The notes: generated by a model not told the origin, from the letters alone. A DNA stretch of 53,601 bases from Lysobacterales bacterium (GCA_022844135.1 JALHMG010000009.1:87795-141395); one strand, 5' to 3'. Positions 11,852 through 20,727 are shown, counted from the first letter of the stretch. Program-made: numbers and translations.

Positions 11852-12266
11852 GGGCGTAGATCAGCGCGGCGATGGCAGCGTTATCGACGCCCGCGGGCAG
11901 ACGTGCAACTGTCGCGCGCTATTTCTGCGCATTGGCGTCGCTGGCGCGAAAACCGCTCTTAAGAGTGACGCCGGGGCGCACCGGTCCTGCGGCCTGCGCG
12001 TCGGGAGAACCGGGTCTGTGCGGTTTGACTGGCAAGTGTTGACCGGTTGTTGCCGCTCGATTGCCAAAAATATAGATGGTCTCGGTTCTGGCCTTGAGGA
12101 CTTGAAAGCGAGCGTCGCATCAGGCGGCAACCGACGCGGTTTCGGCGACCTTGTGGACTATAGTTGGTGCCGGCAAGCGCAGTTGTCGGCCCAATGAAAG
12201 CGTTGTTGAGCCTCTGCGCATCACAACCGGCGCAACCAGGACGTTTCGCGCGCTAATGGAACTTCC
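11852..12266. other. 415-bp intergenic region before the hsd locus
   Basis: This lies between the divergent transporter gene and the chimeric hsd gene. No convincing gene, RNA or repeat was recognised. It must contain the promoter for the plus-strand hsd locus, but no clear -35/-10 pair stands out. It marks the left edge of the accessory island. Confidence 0.4.
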
Positions 12267-13460
12267 ATGACCCCAGAAGTCAAGGCGCGGCAGCTGATCG
12301 ACGAGAAGCTAGGGCAATCGGGCTGGGTCGTACAGGACATCAAACGAATCGACCTGGGAGCGGGTACGGGCGTCGCCGTGCGCGAATACCCGACGGATAC
12401 AGGTCCAGCCGACTATGTGCTGTTCGTCAATCGCAACGCGGTCGGCGTCATCGAAGCCAAGAAGGACACGGCAGCGGAAAACATCACCGCTGTCGAAACG
12501 CAGACCGAGCGCTATGCCACCGCCAGGCTCAAATGGCGCAAGAACAATGCGCCGCTGCGCTTTCTGTTCGAGGCCACCGGACAGATCGTTCGCTTCACCG
12601 ACAATGCAGACCCAGCGCCGCGCTCTCGCTGGGAGGCCAAGCAGCTCGCCAAGTTCCAGGAGCAAGGCAAGACGCCACCCAAGGAGTGGCAGAAAAAGTA
12701 CCCCGAGCCGGCGGAGCCGGATACCGCCGATTTGTCAGAGTTGCCCCCGGAGTGGGTTTGGGCGACGATGGATCAGCTATCTGAGTTCATTACCAGCGGG
12801 TCGCGAGGATGGGCCGACTACTATTCCGACATCGGCGCAACCTTCATTCGCTCGCAGAACATAAACAAGGATAGGCTTGATTTGACGGACATCGCATTTG
12901 TGGACCCGCCGCGTGCAGCGGAGGGCGCTAGAACGAGAGTACGCATGAATGATCTTCTGTTGACGATCACAGGCGCCAACGTTGGAAAAGCCGCCCGTGT
13001 AGATGTCGATATTGAGGAAGCGTATGTAAGTCAGCACGTTTCACTGATCCGTATCGTCGAGCCAGCCCTCTCCGACTACCTGCACCTGTTCCTTATCTCG
13101 TCCGCAGGCGGGCGGGGCCAGTTGGACAAGGAAGCATACGGCGCCGGAAAGCCGGGTCTGAATCTTCAACAGGTGGCAGCGGTGTCGGTTCCGTTACCAG
13201 GACTTCCCGAAATTCGAGCGCTGATCGAGGCGATCTCGATGATCGCCAAGGCGTCAAGCGATCAAGAGTCGGCTATCACTTCGTCCATCAGACAATCCAC
13301 CGCCCAACGCCAAAACATCCTCCGCGCCGCCTTCGCTGGCCAACTGGTGCCACAAGACCCGAACGACGAACCCGCCAGCGTGCTGCTGGCGCGTATCCGC
13401 GCCGAACGCGAGGCGACCGGTGGCAATCGCAAGCGGTCCAGGCAGCAGGCCAGCGCATGA
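12267..13460 (+). CDS. Chimeric type I restriction protein: HsdR nuclease domain fused to an HsdS half
   Basis: The 397-aa protein joins two type I subunits in one frame. Residues 1-120 match the HsdR N-terminal nuclease domain, with a PD-(D/E)XK site (PADY with Asp49; IEAKK with Glu63 and Lys65) and the usual end TDNADPAPRSR. From about residue 122 it continues as the HsdS central linker (WEAKQLAKF, GKTPPKEW, KYPEP). One target-recognition domain follows (about 160-315), then the C-terminal conserved coiled region with NILRAAFAGQLVPQDP. The HsdR helicase and translocase domains and the first HsdS recognition domain are absent. The join lies near base 12630. No Shine-Dalgarno sequence is clear. 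It is followed by a DUF1016 gene and hsdM. It could be a deletion relic or a functional minimal system with a half-HsdS dimer; the open frame argues against simple decay. Confidence 0.82.
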   Translation: MTPEVKARQLIDEKLGQSGWVVQDIKRIDLGAGTGVAVREYPTDTGPADYVLFVNRNAVGVIEAKKDTAAENITAVETQTERYATARLKWRKNNAPLRFLFEATGQIVRFTDNADPAPRSRWEAKQLAKFQEQGKTPPKEWQKKYPEPAEPDTADLSELPPEWVWATMDQLSEFITSGSRGWADYYSDIGATFIRSQNINKDRLDLTDIAFVDPPRAAEGARTRVRMNDLLLTITGANVGKAARVDVDIEEAYVSQHVSLIRIVEPALSDYLHLFLISSAGGRGQLDKEAYGAGKPGLNLQQVAAVSVPLPGLPEIRALIEAISMIAKASSDQESAITSSIRQSTAQRQNILRAAFAGQLVPQDPNDEPASVLLARIRAEREATGGNRKRSRQQASA

Positions 13461-13555
13461 GCTACGCACACCTATGAACCGGCCTCGCCGATCAGAGCTG
13501 TTTGTGGCGTGGAGTTTTCGGTGCCGGTGGGTCGGACCGGACGGGATCAGTGCAG

Positions 13556-13636
13556 AGGCATCGCGCGCAAGCGCGCTCGTGCAGAACCTGCGTGGAATTG
13601 CGGCACTTTGCAGGAGCGCGCTTGCGCGCGATGCCT
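13556..13636. repeat. REP-like inverted pair in the hsd locus
   Basis: Perfect 23-bp arms at 13556-13578 and 13614-13636 (right arm begins GAGCGCGCTTGCGCGCG) are separated by 35 bp. The arm resembles the short palindromic REP repeats of Pseudomonas and Stenotrophomonas. The surrounding 414-bp gap 13461-13874 also holds a small hairpin at 13676-13709 (CCCCTGC / GCAGGGG) and no gene. Confidence 0.75.
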
Positions 13637-13874
13637 TCGGGTTGGGAAGCACGATGGTGATTGCAGGAAAAAGAACCCCTGCGTGCATCTTTCGATGTAG
13701 AGGCAGGGGCCGTGTTGCTACCAAGCGTACGACTGCCCGCCGGAATGAGCAATCGCCGCACACTTCGCCATGCTGTTGTTGGCATCCGAGACCACATGAG
13801 CAGGTCTCTGCGAAGGCGCGAGCTACGTCTGCTCAATTACCGAGACCGCGCTGCGGCAAGGCCGGAGAATTCGC

Positions 13875-14957
13875 ATGACCAAAGCCAAATCATTGTCCAC
13901 AGCTTCTGCCATGCCCGCAGTGCAGCTTGATGCACCCGTCTTGCTGGCAGATCTGCGCGGACTGATTGAGCGGTCCCGGCAAGTGGCAGTGGCAGCCGTG
14001 AACGCGAGCCTGACCTTGATGTACTGGCGCATTGGCCAGCGCATCCGGGCCGAGGTGCTGGGTGGTGAGCGGGCCAACTATGGTGAGGAAATTGTCGCGA
14101 CGCTGTCGCGACAATTGGTGGCCGACTATGGACGTAGCTTTGAAGTGAAAAATCTCCGCCGGATGCTGCAGTTTGCAGAGCTTTTTGCCTCGGAGGAAAT
14201 TGTCGTGACGCTGTCACGACAATTGAGCTGGTCGCACGTCCTGGTACTGTTGCCGCTGAAAGACCCGCTCGCGCGGGACTTCTACGCCCAGTTGTGCAGC
14301 ATCGAGCGCTGGAGCGTGCGCACGCTGCGCGAGCGGGTGGATTCGATGCTGTTTGAGCGCACGGCGCTATCGAGAAAACCCGACGAGCTGATCCGGGTGG
14401 ACCTGGACGCCTTGCAGGCCAAAGGCGATGTGACATCGGCCCTGGTGCTGAAAGACCCGTACGTGCTCGATTTCCTGGGCCTGGACGACCGCTACCTGGA
14501 AAAGCACCTGGAAGACGCGATCCTGCGCGAGCTGGAGCACTTTCTGCTGGAGCTGGGCGCGGGCTTCAGCTTTGTGGCGCGGCAGCGGCGCATCCAGCTC
14601 GACAGCGATGATTTCTACATCGACCTGCTGTTCTACAACCGCAAGCTTCGCAGGCTGGTGGCGATCGAGCTGAAGCTCGGCGACTTCAAGGCCGAATACA
14701 AGGGTCAGATGGAACTCTACCTGCGTTGGCTGGCCAAGTACGACCAGGAGCCGGGCGACCTGCCGCCGCTGGGCATCATTCTCTGTACCGGCAAGAAGCA
14801 AGAGCAGATCGAGCTGCTGGAGTTGGACAAGTCCGGTATCCATGTGGCCGAGTACCTGACCGTGCTGCCGCCGCGCGAGGTGCTCCAGCAGAAGATCCGC
14901 GAAGCCATGGTGCAGGCGCGCGAGCGGCTCGCACAGAGGGAAACTGACTCCGAATGA
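13875..14957 (+). CDS. DUF1016 (YhcG-type) PD-(D/E)XK nuclease-family protein
   Basis: The 360-aa protein has the DUF1016 N-terminal domain (about 20-190) and the YhcG C-terminal nuclease-like domain (about 200-350). The PD-(D/E)XK-type residues are visible as Asp250 in DFYIDLLFY and Glu265-x-Lys267 in VAIELKLGDF. Such genes are often found inside type I restriction-modification loci, but their role is not established. The ATG at 13875 follows a GGAG. Its stop overlaps the hsdM start (ATGA), so the two are translationally coupled. Oddity: the sequence encoding EEIVATLSRQL (71-81) and EEIVVTLSRQL (108-118) contains two perfect 27-bp DNA palindromes 108 bp apart. Confidence 0.9.
   Translation: MTKAKSLSTASAMPAVQLDAPVLLADLRGLIERSRQVAVAAVNASLTLMYWRIGQRIRAEVLGGERANYGEEIVATLSRQLVADYGRSFEVKNLRRMLQFAELFASEEIVVTLSRQLSWSHVLVLLPLKDPLARDFYAQLCSIERWSVRTLRERVDSMLFERTALSRKPDELIRVDLDALQAKGDVTSALVLKDPYVLDFLGLDDRYLEKHLEDAILRELEHFLLELGAGFSFVARQRRIQLDSDDFYIDLLFYNRKLRRLVAIELKLGDFKAEYKGQMELYLRWLAKYDQEPGDLPPLGIILCTGKKQEQIELLELDKSGIHVAEYLTVLPPREVLQQKIREAMVQARERLAQRETDSE
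14090..14116. repeat. Palindrome 1 inside the DUF1016 gene
   Basis: Perfect hairpin: 12-base arms (AATTGTCGCGAC and its complement) around GCT. It encodes IVATLSRQL within the coding frame. Confidence 0.9.
14198..14224. repeat. Palindrome 2 inside the DUF1016 gene
   Basis: Perfect hairpin: 12-base arms (AATTGTCGTGAC and its complement) around GCT. It differs from palindrome 1 by one base in each arm, a compensatory pair that keeps full pairing. Confidence 0.9.
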
Positions 14958-16426
14958 ACACCTCCTCCCTGGTCCAGAAAGTCTGGAATTTTTGCCACAC
15001 CTTGCGCGATGACGGCGTCGGCTATGGCGACTACCTGGAGCAGCTGACGTACCTGCTGTTCCTGAAGCTGGCGCACGAGTACGCGCAGGAGCCTTACAAC
15101 CGCGACACGCACATTCCGCAGTTCTATGACTGGGCCAGCCTGACCCGCCGCGTGGGCGAGCCGCTGGAGGCGCATTACCTGGCTACGCTGCACAAACTGG
15201 GGCAGGAGCCCGGCATGCTGGGGGCGATCTTCTTCAAGGCGCAGAACAAGATCCAGGACCCGGCCAAGCTCTCGCGTCTGGTGCAAATGATCGACGCCGA
15301 GAACTGGATCAGCCTGGATGCCGACACCAAGGGCGATCTGTACGAGGGCCTGCTGCAGAAGAACGCCGAGGACACCAAGAGCGGCGCGGGCCAGTACTTC
15401 ACCCCGCGCGCGCTGATCGAGGCGATGGTGGCCTGCGTAAGGCCGGAGCCGATGAAGACCATTGCCGATCCGGCCTGCGGCACCGGCGGCTTCTTTCTCG
15501 GCGCCTACAACTGGTTGACTCGCCCCGGCGCGCAACTGGACAAACGCCAGAAGGAATTTCTGCGCAGGCAGACCTTCCAGGGGAACGAGATCGTCCCCAA
15601 CACCCGCCGCATGTGCTTGATGAACCTGTTCCTGCACAACATCGGTGATCTCGACGGCGAACCTTTGGTGGAGCGCTCGGACGCCCTGATCTCCGAGCCG
15701 CGGCGCAAGGTCGACTACGTGCTGGCCAACCCGCCCTTCGGCAAGAAGAGCAGCATGACCTTTACCAACGAAGAGGGCGAGCAGGACAAAGATGCGCTCA
15801 CCTACGAGCGACAGGACTTCTGGGAGACCACATCGAACAAGCAGCTCAACTTCCTGCAGCACATCGTCAGCATGCTGAAGGTGGACGGCAAGGCTGCGGT
15901 CGTGCTGCCCGACAACGTGCTGTTCGAAGGCGGCGCCGGCGAAAAGATCCGTCGCAAGCTGCTGGAAAACTGCGATGTCCACACCATCCTGCGACTGCCC
16001 ACCGGGATCTTCTACGCGCAGGGTGTGAAAGCCAATGTCGTGTTCTTCGACGCCAAGCCCAAAGGCGGTCAGATCCACACCAAAGGTGTGTGGTTCTACG
16101 ATTTGCGCACCAACAAACACTTTACCCTGAAGACGCGCCCGTTGAGACTGGACGACCTCCAGGATTTCGTCACCCGCTACAACCCCGACAACCGCCACGA
16201 GCGCATCGCCAGCGAGCGCTTCAAGTACTACAGCTACGAAGAACTGGTGGCCCGCGACAAGGCCAGCCTCGACATCTTTTGGCTCAAAGACCAAAGCCTA
16301 GACAACCTCGACGATCTGCCGCCGCCGGATGTCCTGCAGCAGGAGATCATCGAGCACCTGGAAGCGGCGTTGCTGGCGTTTCGTGATGTGGCTGCCAGTC
16401 TGCCCAAATCAACCGCCGCGAGTTAA
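14954..16426 (+). CDS. hsdM: Type I restriction-modification methyltransferase subunit HsdM
   Basis: HsdM is the adenine-N6 methyltransferase subunit that acts with HsdS. The 490 aa are full length. The N-terminal helical domain covers about 1-140. The SAM-binding motif DPACGTGGFFLGAY begins at 172. The catalytic motif NPPFG is at 259-263. Both are intact, so methylation looks possible if an HsdS dimer can form. The start overlaps the DUF1016 stop by four bases. The only specificity element in the window is the half HsdS fused to the HsdR nuclease domain (12267-13460). No complete hsdR is present. Confidence 0.96.
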   Translation: MNTSSLVQKVWNFCHTLRDDGVGYGDYLEQLTYLLFLKLAHEYAQEPYNRDTHIPQFYDWASLTRRVGEPLEAHYLATLHKLGQEPGMLGAIFFKAQNKIQDPAKLSRLVQMIDAENWISLDADTKGDLYEGLLQKNAEDTKSGAGQYFTPRALIEAMVACVRPEPMKTIADPACGTGGFFLGAYNWLTRPGAQLDKRQKEFLRRQTFQGNEIVPNTRRMCLMNLFLHNIGDLDGEPLVERSDALISEPRRKVDYVLANPPFGKKSSMTFTNEEGEQDKDALTYERQDFWETTSNKQLNFLQHIVSMLKVDGKAAVVLPDNVLFEGGAGEKIRRKLLENCDVHTILRLPTGIFYAQGVKANVVFFDAKPKGGQIHTKGVWFYDLRTNKHFTLKTRPLRLDDLQDFVTRYNPDNRHERIASERFKYYSYEELVARDKASLDIFWLKDQSLDNLDDLPPPDVLQQEIIEHLEAALLAFRDVAASLPKSTAAS

Positions 16427-16429
16427 CAC

Positions 16430-17959
16430 TCACCGCAACGCCCCAGGATTCATCCGTCCGTCCGGATCGAGCTGGCGTTTGATGGCGTCGATGAGCGCCA
16501 GCGCCTGCGGGTCGCGGCCGTCTCGATAGTTGTAGAACTTGCCGAGCTGGAAGTGGGTTGCGCCGGCGGCCCGGAGGGCATCGGCGACTTCGCGTTTGAG
16601 GCGATGCACGCAGGCGCTGGCCTCGGGGTTGGCGGGGAAGTTCTGCACGCGCTTTAAGTACGCCGGTTCGACCATGCGCTGGTGGTAGCTGGTTTGCGCC
16701 TCTGGCCAATAGAACACCGGTTCCAGCAAAAATCCTTGCTCGGCGATGGTGGTGGCCAGATAGCCTACATCGATCTGAAGGCGCACAAGGTTCGCAGCTT
16801 CGCGCTCGAAAATCGCCTGGACCGCCTGATACGCCTGCTGTGCTGCCGAATGCGGCACGATGCCGTGCACCGGCACCCAACGCTCACCTTTGGGCCCCAG
16901 CATATTGTTCGGTGGCGTGAAGGGTTGGCTGTTGAGCACTTTGGGTATCGAGTTTTCGACCTCTTTGCCCGGTGCCATAAGCGTGCGCGCGGCGTCGACT
17001 TTGGCTTTCAGCTCACCGGGCGAATCGGCTTCGATGGTCAGGTGCGCGCTCCAGCCGCCGCCGATGAAGTTGCGCCCCGCTACCGCCAGCTTCAAGCCTT
17101 CGAGCACGCCTTGTTTCTTGAGCACTTCGCCGAGCGTTTTCGCATCGCTCATCAAACTGGCGCGCTGCATACGTTTTTGCGTCAGCACCGGATCGAAGCC
17201 GCAGCATTCCGAGGGCAGCCCGGCGCGCGTGACCGCGCTCATCGCTGCGGCCATCGCTCCGAAATCGCGGTACTCGTACGACAAAAAGTCCTGGTGCGTA
17301 TGCACGGGCAGCAAGCGCAAACTGGCGCGGGTCTTGATGCCGAGCGCGCCAGCATCGCCCACCAGCAGCCCGGTCAGATCCGGCCCAAAATAGCGAAAGA
17401 ACGGCGGCGAGTTACCGGCAGCCCAGGCGCCGGTGCGCAGCAGCTCACCGCTGGCGAGGGCGACTTCGATGCCCAGCACCGCGTCGCCGACCGAACCGTA
17501 GCGCGCCGAACCCAGAAAAATACTGCCCTGACTCAACGCTCCACCAACCGTCGAGCGCAGCCCCGACAGCGGCCCGAAGTAGGGCGTGCGCAAGCCCTTC
17601 TCGGCCAGCGCCGCACGAAGCTTCGCCCAGGTGCAGCCCGCCTCAACAACGACATAGCGATCGGTCTCGTTGATCTCATGGATGCGATCGAGTGCAACAA
17701 GATCGACCACCACGGTATCCGGCGTGGCGGGCAGGTAAGCATCGGTGTAACTCAGGCCCCCGCCGCGCGCCACAACGGGCGTCTTCGTGGCGGCGAGTGC
17801 GCGCAGCGCGCGCTGCAGCTCATCGATAGACTGCGGCCGCACCACCGCCGCGCAGGGCTCGGCCTGCGCATACACATCGGACGAGTAGAACGCGCGCTCG
17901 GCCGCGTCCGTGATGACGCGATCGGGGCCGAGCGTTTGTGCGAGGTGCTGGAGGGGCAT
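16430..17959 (-). CDS. FAD-linked oxidase (vanillyl-alcohol-oxidase/GlcD-type fold)
   Basis: The 509-aa flavoprotein has an FAD-binding type 4 (PCMH) domain in the first half, with PVVARGGGLSYTDAY near residue 61 and GPLSGLRSTVGGALSQGS in the pyrophosphate loop region. A C-terminal FAD-oxidase domain ends with KRQLDPDGRMNPGALR, the typical signature of the glycolate-oxidase and D-lactate-dehydrogenase group. Substrate unknown. The frame stays open 24 codons upstream, but that stretch (EPTTNNQEP) is only translated heptad repeat, so the ATG at 17959 is chosen. It is convergent with hsdM, with a 3-bp gap, and divergent from the kinase gene. Its leader is identical to that of the kinase for 20 bases including the ATG. 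Confidence 0.85.
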   Translation of the reverse strand: MPLQHLAQTLGPDRVITDAAERAFYSSDVYAQAEPCAAVVRPQSIDELQRALRALAATKTPVVARGGGLSYTDAYLPATPDTVVVDLVALDRIHEINETDRYVVVEAGCTWAKLRAALAEKGLRTPYFGPLSGLRSTVGGALSQGSIFLGSARYGSVGDAVLGIEVALASGELLRTGAWAAGNSPPFFRYFGPDLTGLLVGDAGALGIKTRASLRLLPVHTHQDFLSYEYRDFGAMAAAMSAVTRAGLPSECCGFDPVLTQKRMQRASLMSDAKTLGEVLKKQGVLEGLKLAVAGRNFIGGGWSAHLTIEADSPGELKAKVDAARTLMAPGKEVENSIPKVLNSQPFTPPNNMLGPKGERWVPVHGIVPHSAAQQAYQAVQAIFEREAANLVRLQIDVGYLATTIAEQGFLLEPVFYWPEAQTSYHQRMVEPAYLKRVQNFPANPEASACVHRLKREVADALRAAGATHFQLGKFYNYRDGRDPQALALIDAIKRQLDPDGRMNPGALR

Positions 17960-18144
17960 TTTGGGTTCTTGGTTGTTGGTTGTTGGTTCCTGGACGGCAA
18001 CCTCGGGCAATGGTCGATCGTTAACGGTCAATGGTCAATGCTCAATTGGAAAGCATCGTTCTCGATGCGTGGCGCCGCTTTCCCATTGACTATTGACCAT
18101 CGACCATTTACTAACCTCCAACCGACAACCAAGAACCCAAAATG
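17957..18144. repeat. Symmetrical heptad-repeat region between two divergent genes
   Basis: The outer 20 bases are a perfect inverted repeat, ACAACCAAGAACCCAAAATG at 18125-18144 and its complement at 17957-17976. They include both start codons. On the left, heptads run from 17960 to 17993. On the right, eight heptads run from 18085 (ATTGACT, ATTGACC, ATCGACC, ATTTACT, AACCTCC, AACCGAC, AACCAAG, then AACCCAAA) straight into the ATG at 18142. The inner parts, rich in AATGGTCAATG and its complement, are also inverted. Neither gene has a normal ribosome binding site. Confidence 0.85.
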
Positions 18145-20727
18145 CCCGACACCGACGCCACCGAGCATGTCGACATGCTGCACGCCGAACATGCGCCTAC
18201 CGCGCCGACGACGCTGGGGCCGTGGACCTTGGTGCGCGAGATCGGTCGCGGCGGTATGGGTGCGGTGTATCTGGCCGAGCGTCATGGCGCGGACTTCGAG
18301 CAGCGCGCGGCGTTGAAGCTGATTCGGCTGGGACTCGACAGCAAAGAAATCGTGCAGCGCTTTGCCGCAGAGCGGCGGATTCTGGCGCGCCTGGAACACC
18401 CCAACATTGCGCGGCTGATCGATGGCGGCGTCGATGCCGGACGGCCGTTCATTGCGATGGAGTGGATCGACGGCCTGCCGCTGCTCGAATACGCCGCACG
18501 CGAGGCGCTCGATGTGCGACAACGCATCGCGCTGTTTCTGCGCTTGTGCGATGCCGTGGCTTACGCGCATCGCATGCTCGTGGTGCATCGCGACATCAAG
18601 CCGGGCAATGTGCTGATCGATCGCCGCGGCGAGCCCAAACTGTTGGACTTCGGCATCGCCAAACTGCTGGCGCAAGACAGCGACGACGACACTTCGGCCA
18701 CCGGCGCGCGTTTTTTCACGCGCGCCTATGCTGCGCCTGAGCAGGTGCGCGGCGAGCCGGTGACCACCGCGACCGATGTGTATGCGCTAGGCGCGGTGCT
18801 GTTCGAGCTGCTGTCGGGCCAGTCGCTGCATGCTTCGCGGACCACGCGCCAGGACACGCGCGCGCTGCTGGCGCACGCACGCAACGAGGCCGGCGCGCAA
18901 GGGCCGGCGAATGTATCGGCGCGCGCACTGGCTGGCGATTTGTCGCTGATCGTGGCCAAGGCCGTGCGCCATGAGGCGCAGCGGCGCTATGCGACCGTGG
19001 AGGCCTTCGCCGACGATTTGCGCGCGTGCCTGGACGACCGTCCCGTGCGCGCGCGACCGGATGGCTTCGCCTATCGTGCCGGACGTTACCTGCGCCGCCA
19101 CTGGTTGGGACTCAGCGCCAGCGTGGCGGTGCTACTGGCCATCGTCATCGGCGCGCTGTTGGCCTTGCATCAGGCGGCGATTGCGCGCGAGCAGGCGCTG
19201 CGCGCGGAGATGGTGAGCGAATTCCTGGCGAGCATTTTCGAAGGCGCCACCCCAGAGGCGCCGGGTGCGGAGGACATCAGCGCCAAAGCCTTGCTCGAAG
19301 AGAGCGCCGAGCGCATCGGCAAGGAGCTGCGCGATGCGCCGCAGGTGCAAGCGGATTTGTACGCGACGCTCGGGCGCGCGTACTTTTATCTCGGCGACGC
19401 CGCACGCGCGATCGAAATGTACGAGGCCGGGCGCGCGCTGGCGCAACCCGGCGACGATCGGGGCACGCATGTGCGCCTGCTGTGGGGACTGGCGCAGGCG
19501 GAGCTGTCGGCGGGACAGCTCTCGCTGGCGCGCACGCACATCGACCAGGCGCGCGCTCTGGCGGAAGACCATCCTGCGTGGCTGCTGGACATCGATCTGG
19601 TCGACAAATCGATACTCGGCGCGGAAGGACGCGTGGCCGCGGCGCGGCAGTTGGCGCAGAGCATCTTCGAGCGCCGGCGCGCGCAAAGTGTCGATGCCGA
19701 AGACACCTTGCTGGCGCAAAACGATCTGGGCGTTTGGGTGCTGGCGAGCGGCGATGTGCCGGCGGCGCGCGCGATATTCGAGGAAGTGCTGGCAGCCCGG
19801 CGACGCGTGTCGGGCGAGATGCATCCGGAGGTGGCGACGACACTTTACAACCTGCATCTGGCGCAACTGCGCGGCGGCGAAGTGGACACCGCTGCGCAAA
19901 CTGCGCGCGCGACGCTGCAGCTGCGGCGCCGAATTCTTCCGGTCGGACACCGCGATATCGCGCGCAGCCTGGGCGCCTTGGCGGTGATCGAGAACCGCCG
20001 CGGTCGCTTTGCCGAAGCGCGCGAGTTGCGCATCGAGGCAGTCAACAGCCTGCGCGCGGCGCAGCGGCCGGACGTACTGCTGCTCGGCCAGGAGCTGACC
20101 AATCTCGCCATCGATGAGATCCAGCTCGCTGAACTCGATTCGGCGCGCGCGCACCTGGGCGAGGCTCTGGAGCGCCTGCGGGGCTTGGGTCCTGGCGATA
20201 CGCGCGTGCTCGATGCCGAGCGCTATCGTGCGCTGATCGATATCTACCAGGGCCAGGCGTCGATCGCGGAGACGACGCTGCGCGATATTGCCGCGCGCGA
20301 GGTGCAGGCGGCGCCGAGTTCGCAGCGCCTCGCGACGCTGCGCTACTTGTCGCGCGCGCTGCGTATGCAGGGTCGGGGCCGCGAGGCGCTGGAGGCGATC
20401 GCGCCGGCCGCGCAGTGGTTGGCCAGCGCTGCGGACTTTTCTGCCAACGACCGCGCCCGAACCGAATCGGAGCGGGCGCTGGCGTGGTTGGCACAGGGCG
20501 AAGTCGAGCCAGCCAGAGCGCGCCTCGAGGCCGCGCGCGCGGCCTATGGCGCCGATGCGCCGGGTGCGGCAGACGCCGCGCAGTTAATCCTGATTCAAGC
20601 GCGCATCGAGGGCGCGGCGGGCAATGCAGAGCGCGCCAAGGCGTTGGCGGCGGACGGCCTCGCGGCCCTCGTCGCCGCGCGCGGCGAGCGACATCCGGAG
20701 GTGACCGAGGCGCGCGCGCAGCAGTAA
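18142..20727 (+). CDS. Ser/Thr protein kinase with TPR-like C-terminal region
   Basis: The 861-aa membrane kinase has an N-terminal Hanks-type domain (about 28-300): glycine loop GRGGMGAVY (35), Lys59, catalytic HRDIKPGNV (149) and DFG (169). One transmembrane helix follows at about 321-343, so the kinase faces the cytoplasm. The remainder (about 345-861) is alanine-rich and helical with repeated TPR-like units (for example LYATLGRAYFYLGDAARAIEMYEAG) and probably lies in the periplasm. This architecture is frequent in Xanthomonadales. It is divergent from the FAD oxidase. Its partner and signal are unknown. The GC-rich codon use matches its neighbours. Confidence 0.93.
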   Translation: MPDTDATEHVDMLHAEHAPTAPTTLGPWTLVREIGRGGMGAVYLAERHGADFEQRAALKLIRLGLDSKEIVQRFAAERRILARLEHPNIARLIDGGVDAGRPFIAMEWIDGLPLLEYAAREALDVRQRIALFLRLCDAVAYAHRMLVVHRDIKPGNVLIDRRGEPKLLDFGIAKLLAQDSDDDTSATGARFFTRAYAAPEQVRGEPVTTATDVYALGAVLFELLSGQSLHASRTTRQDTRALLAHARNEAGAQGPANVSARALAGDLSLIVAKAVRHEAQRRYATVEAFADDLRACLDDRPVRARPDGFAYRAGRYLRRHWLGLSASVAVLLAIVIGALLALHQAAIAREQALRAEMVSEFLASIFEGATPEAPGAEDISAKALLEESAERIGKELRDAPQVQADLYATLGRAYFYLGDAARAIEMYEAGRALAQPGDDRGTHVRLLWGLAQAELSAGQLSLARTHIDQARALAEDHPAWLLDIDLVDKSILGAEGRVAAARQLAQSIFERRRAQSVDAEDTLLAQNDLGVWVLASGDVPAARAIFEEVLAARRRVSGEMHPEVATTLYNLHLAQLRGGEVDTAAQTARATLQLRRRILPVGHRDIARSLGALAVIENRRGRFAEARELRIEAVNSLRAAQRPDVLLLGQELTNLAIDEIQLAELDSARAHLGEALERLRGLGPGDTRVLDAERYRALIDIYQGQASIAETTLRDIAAREVQAAPSSQRLATLRYLSRALRMQGRGREALEAIAPAAQWLASAADFSANDRARTESERALAWLAQGEVEPARARLEAARAAYGADAPGAADAAQLILIQARIEGAAGNAERAKALAADGLAALVAARGERHPEVTEARAQQ

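Noticed and set aside
11861-12197. Small open frames in the gap before the hsd locus
   Set aside because: No ribosome binding site, biased composition, no recognisable domain.
14717-16294. Long open frame antisense to hsdM
   Set aside because: Shadow of a clear hsdM; no family motif.
17960-18031. N-terminal extension of the FAD oxidase (MTVNDRPLPEV, EPTTNNQEP)
   Set aside because: It is translated heptad repeat; the ATG at 17959 starts the conserved protein.
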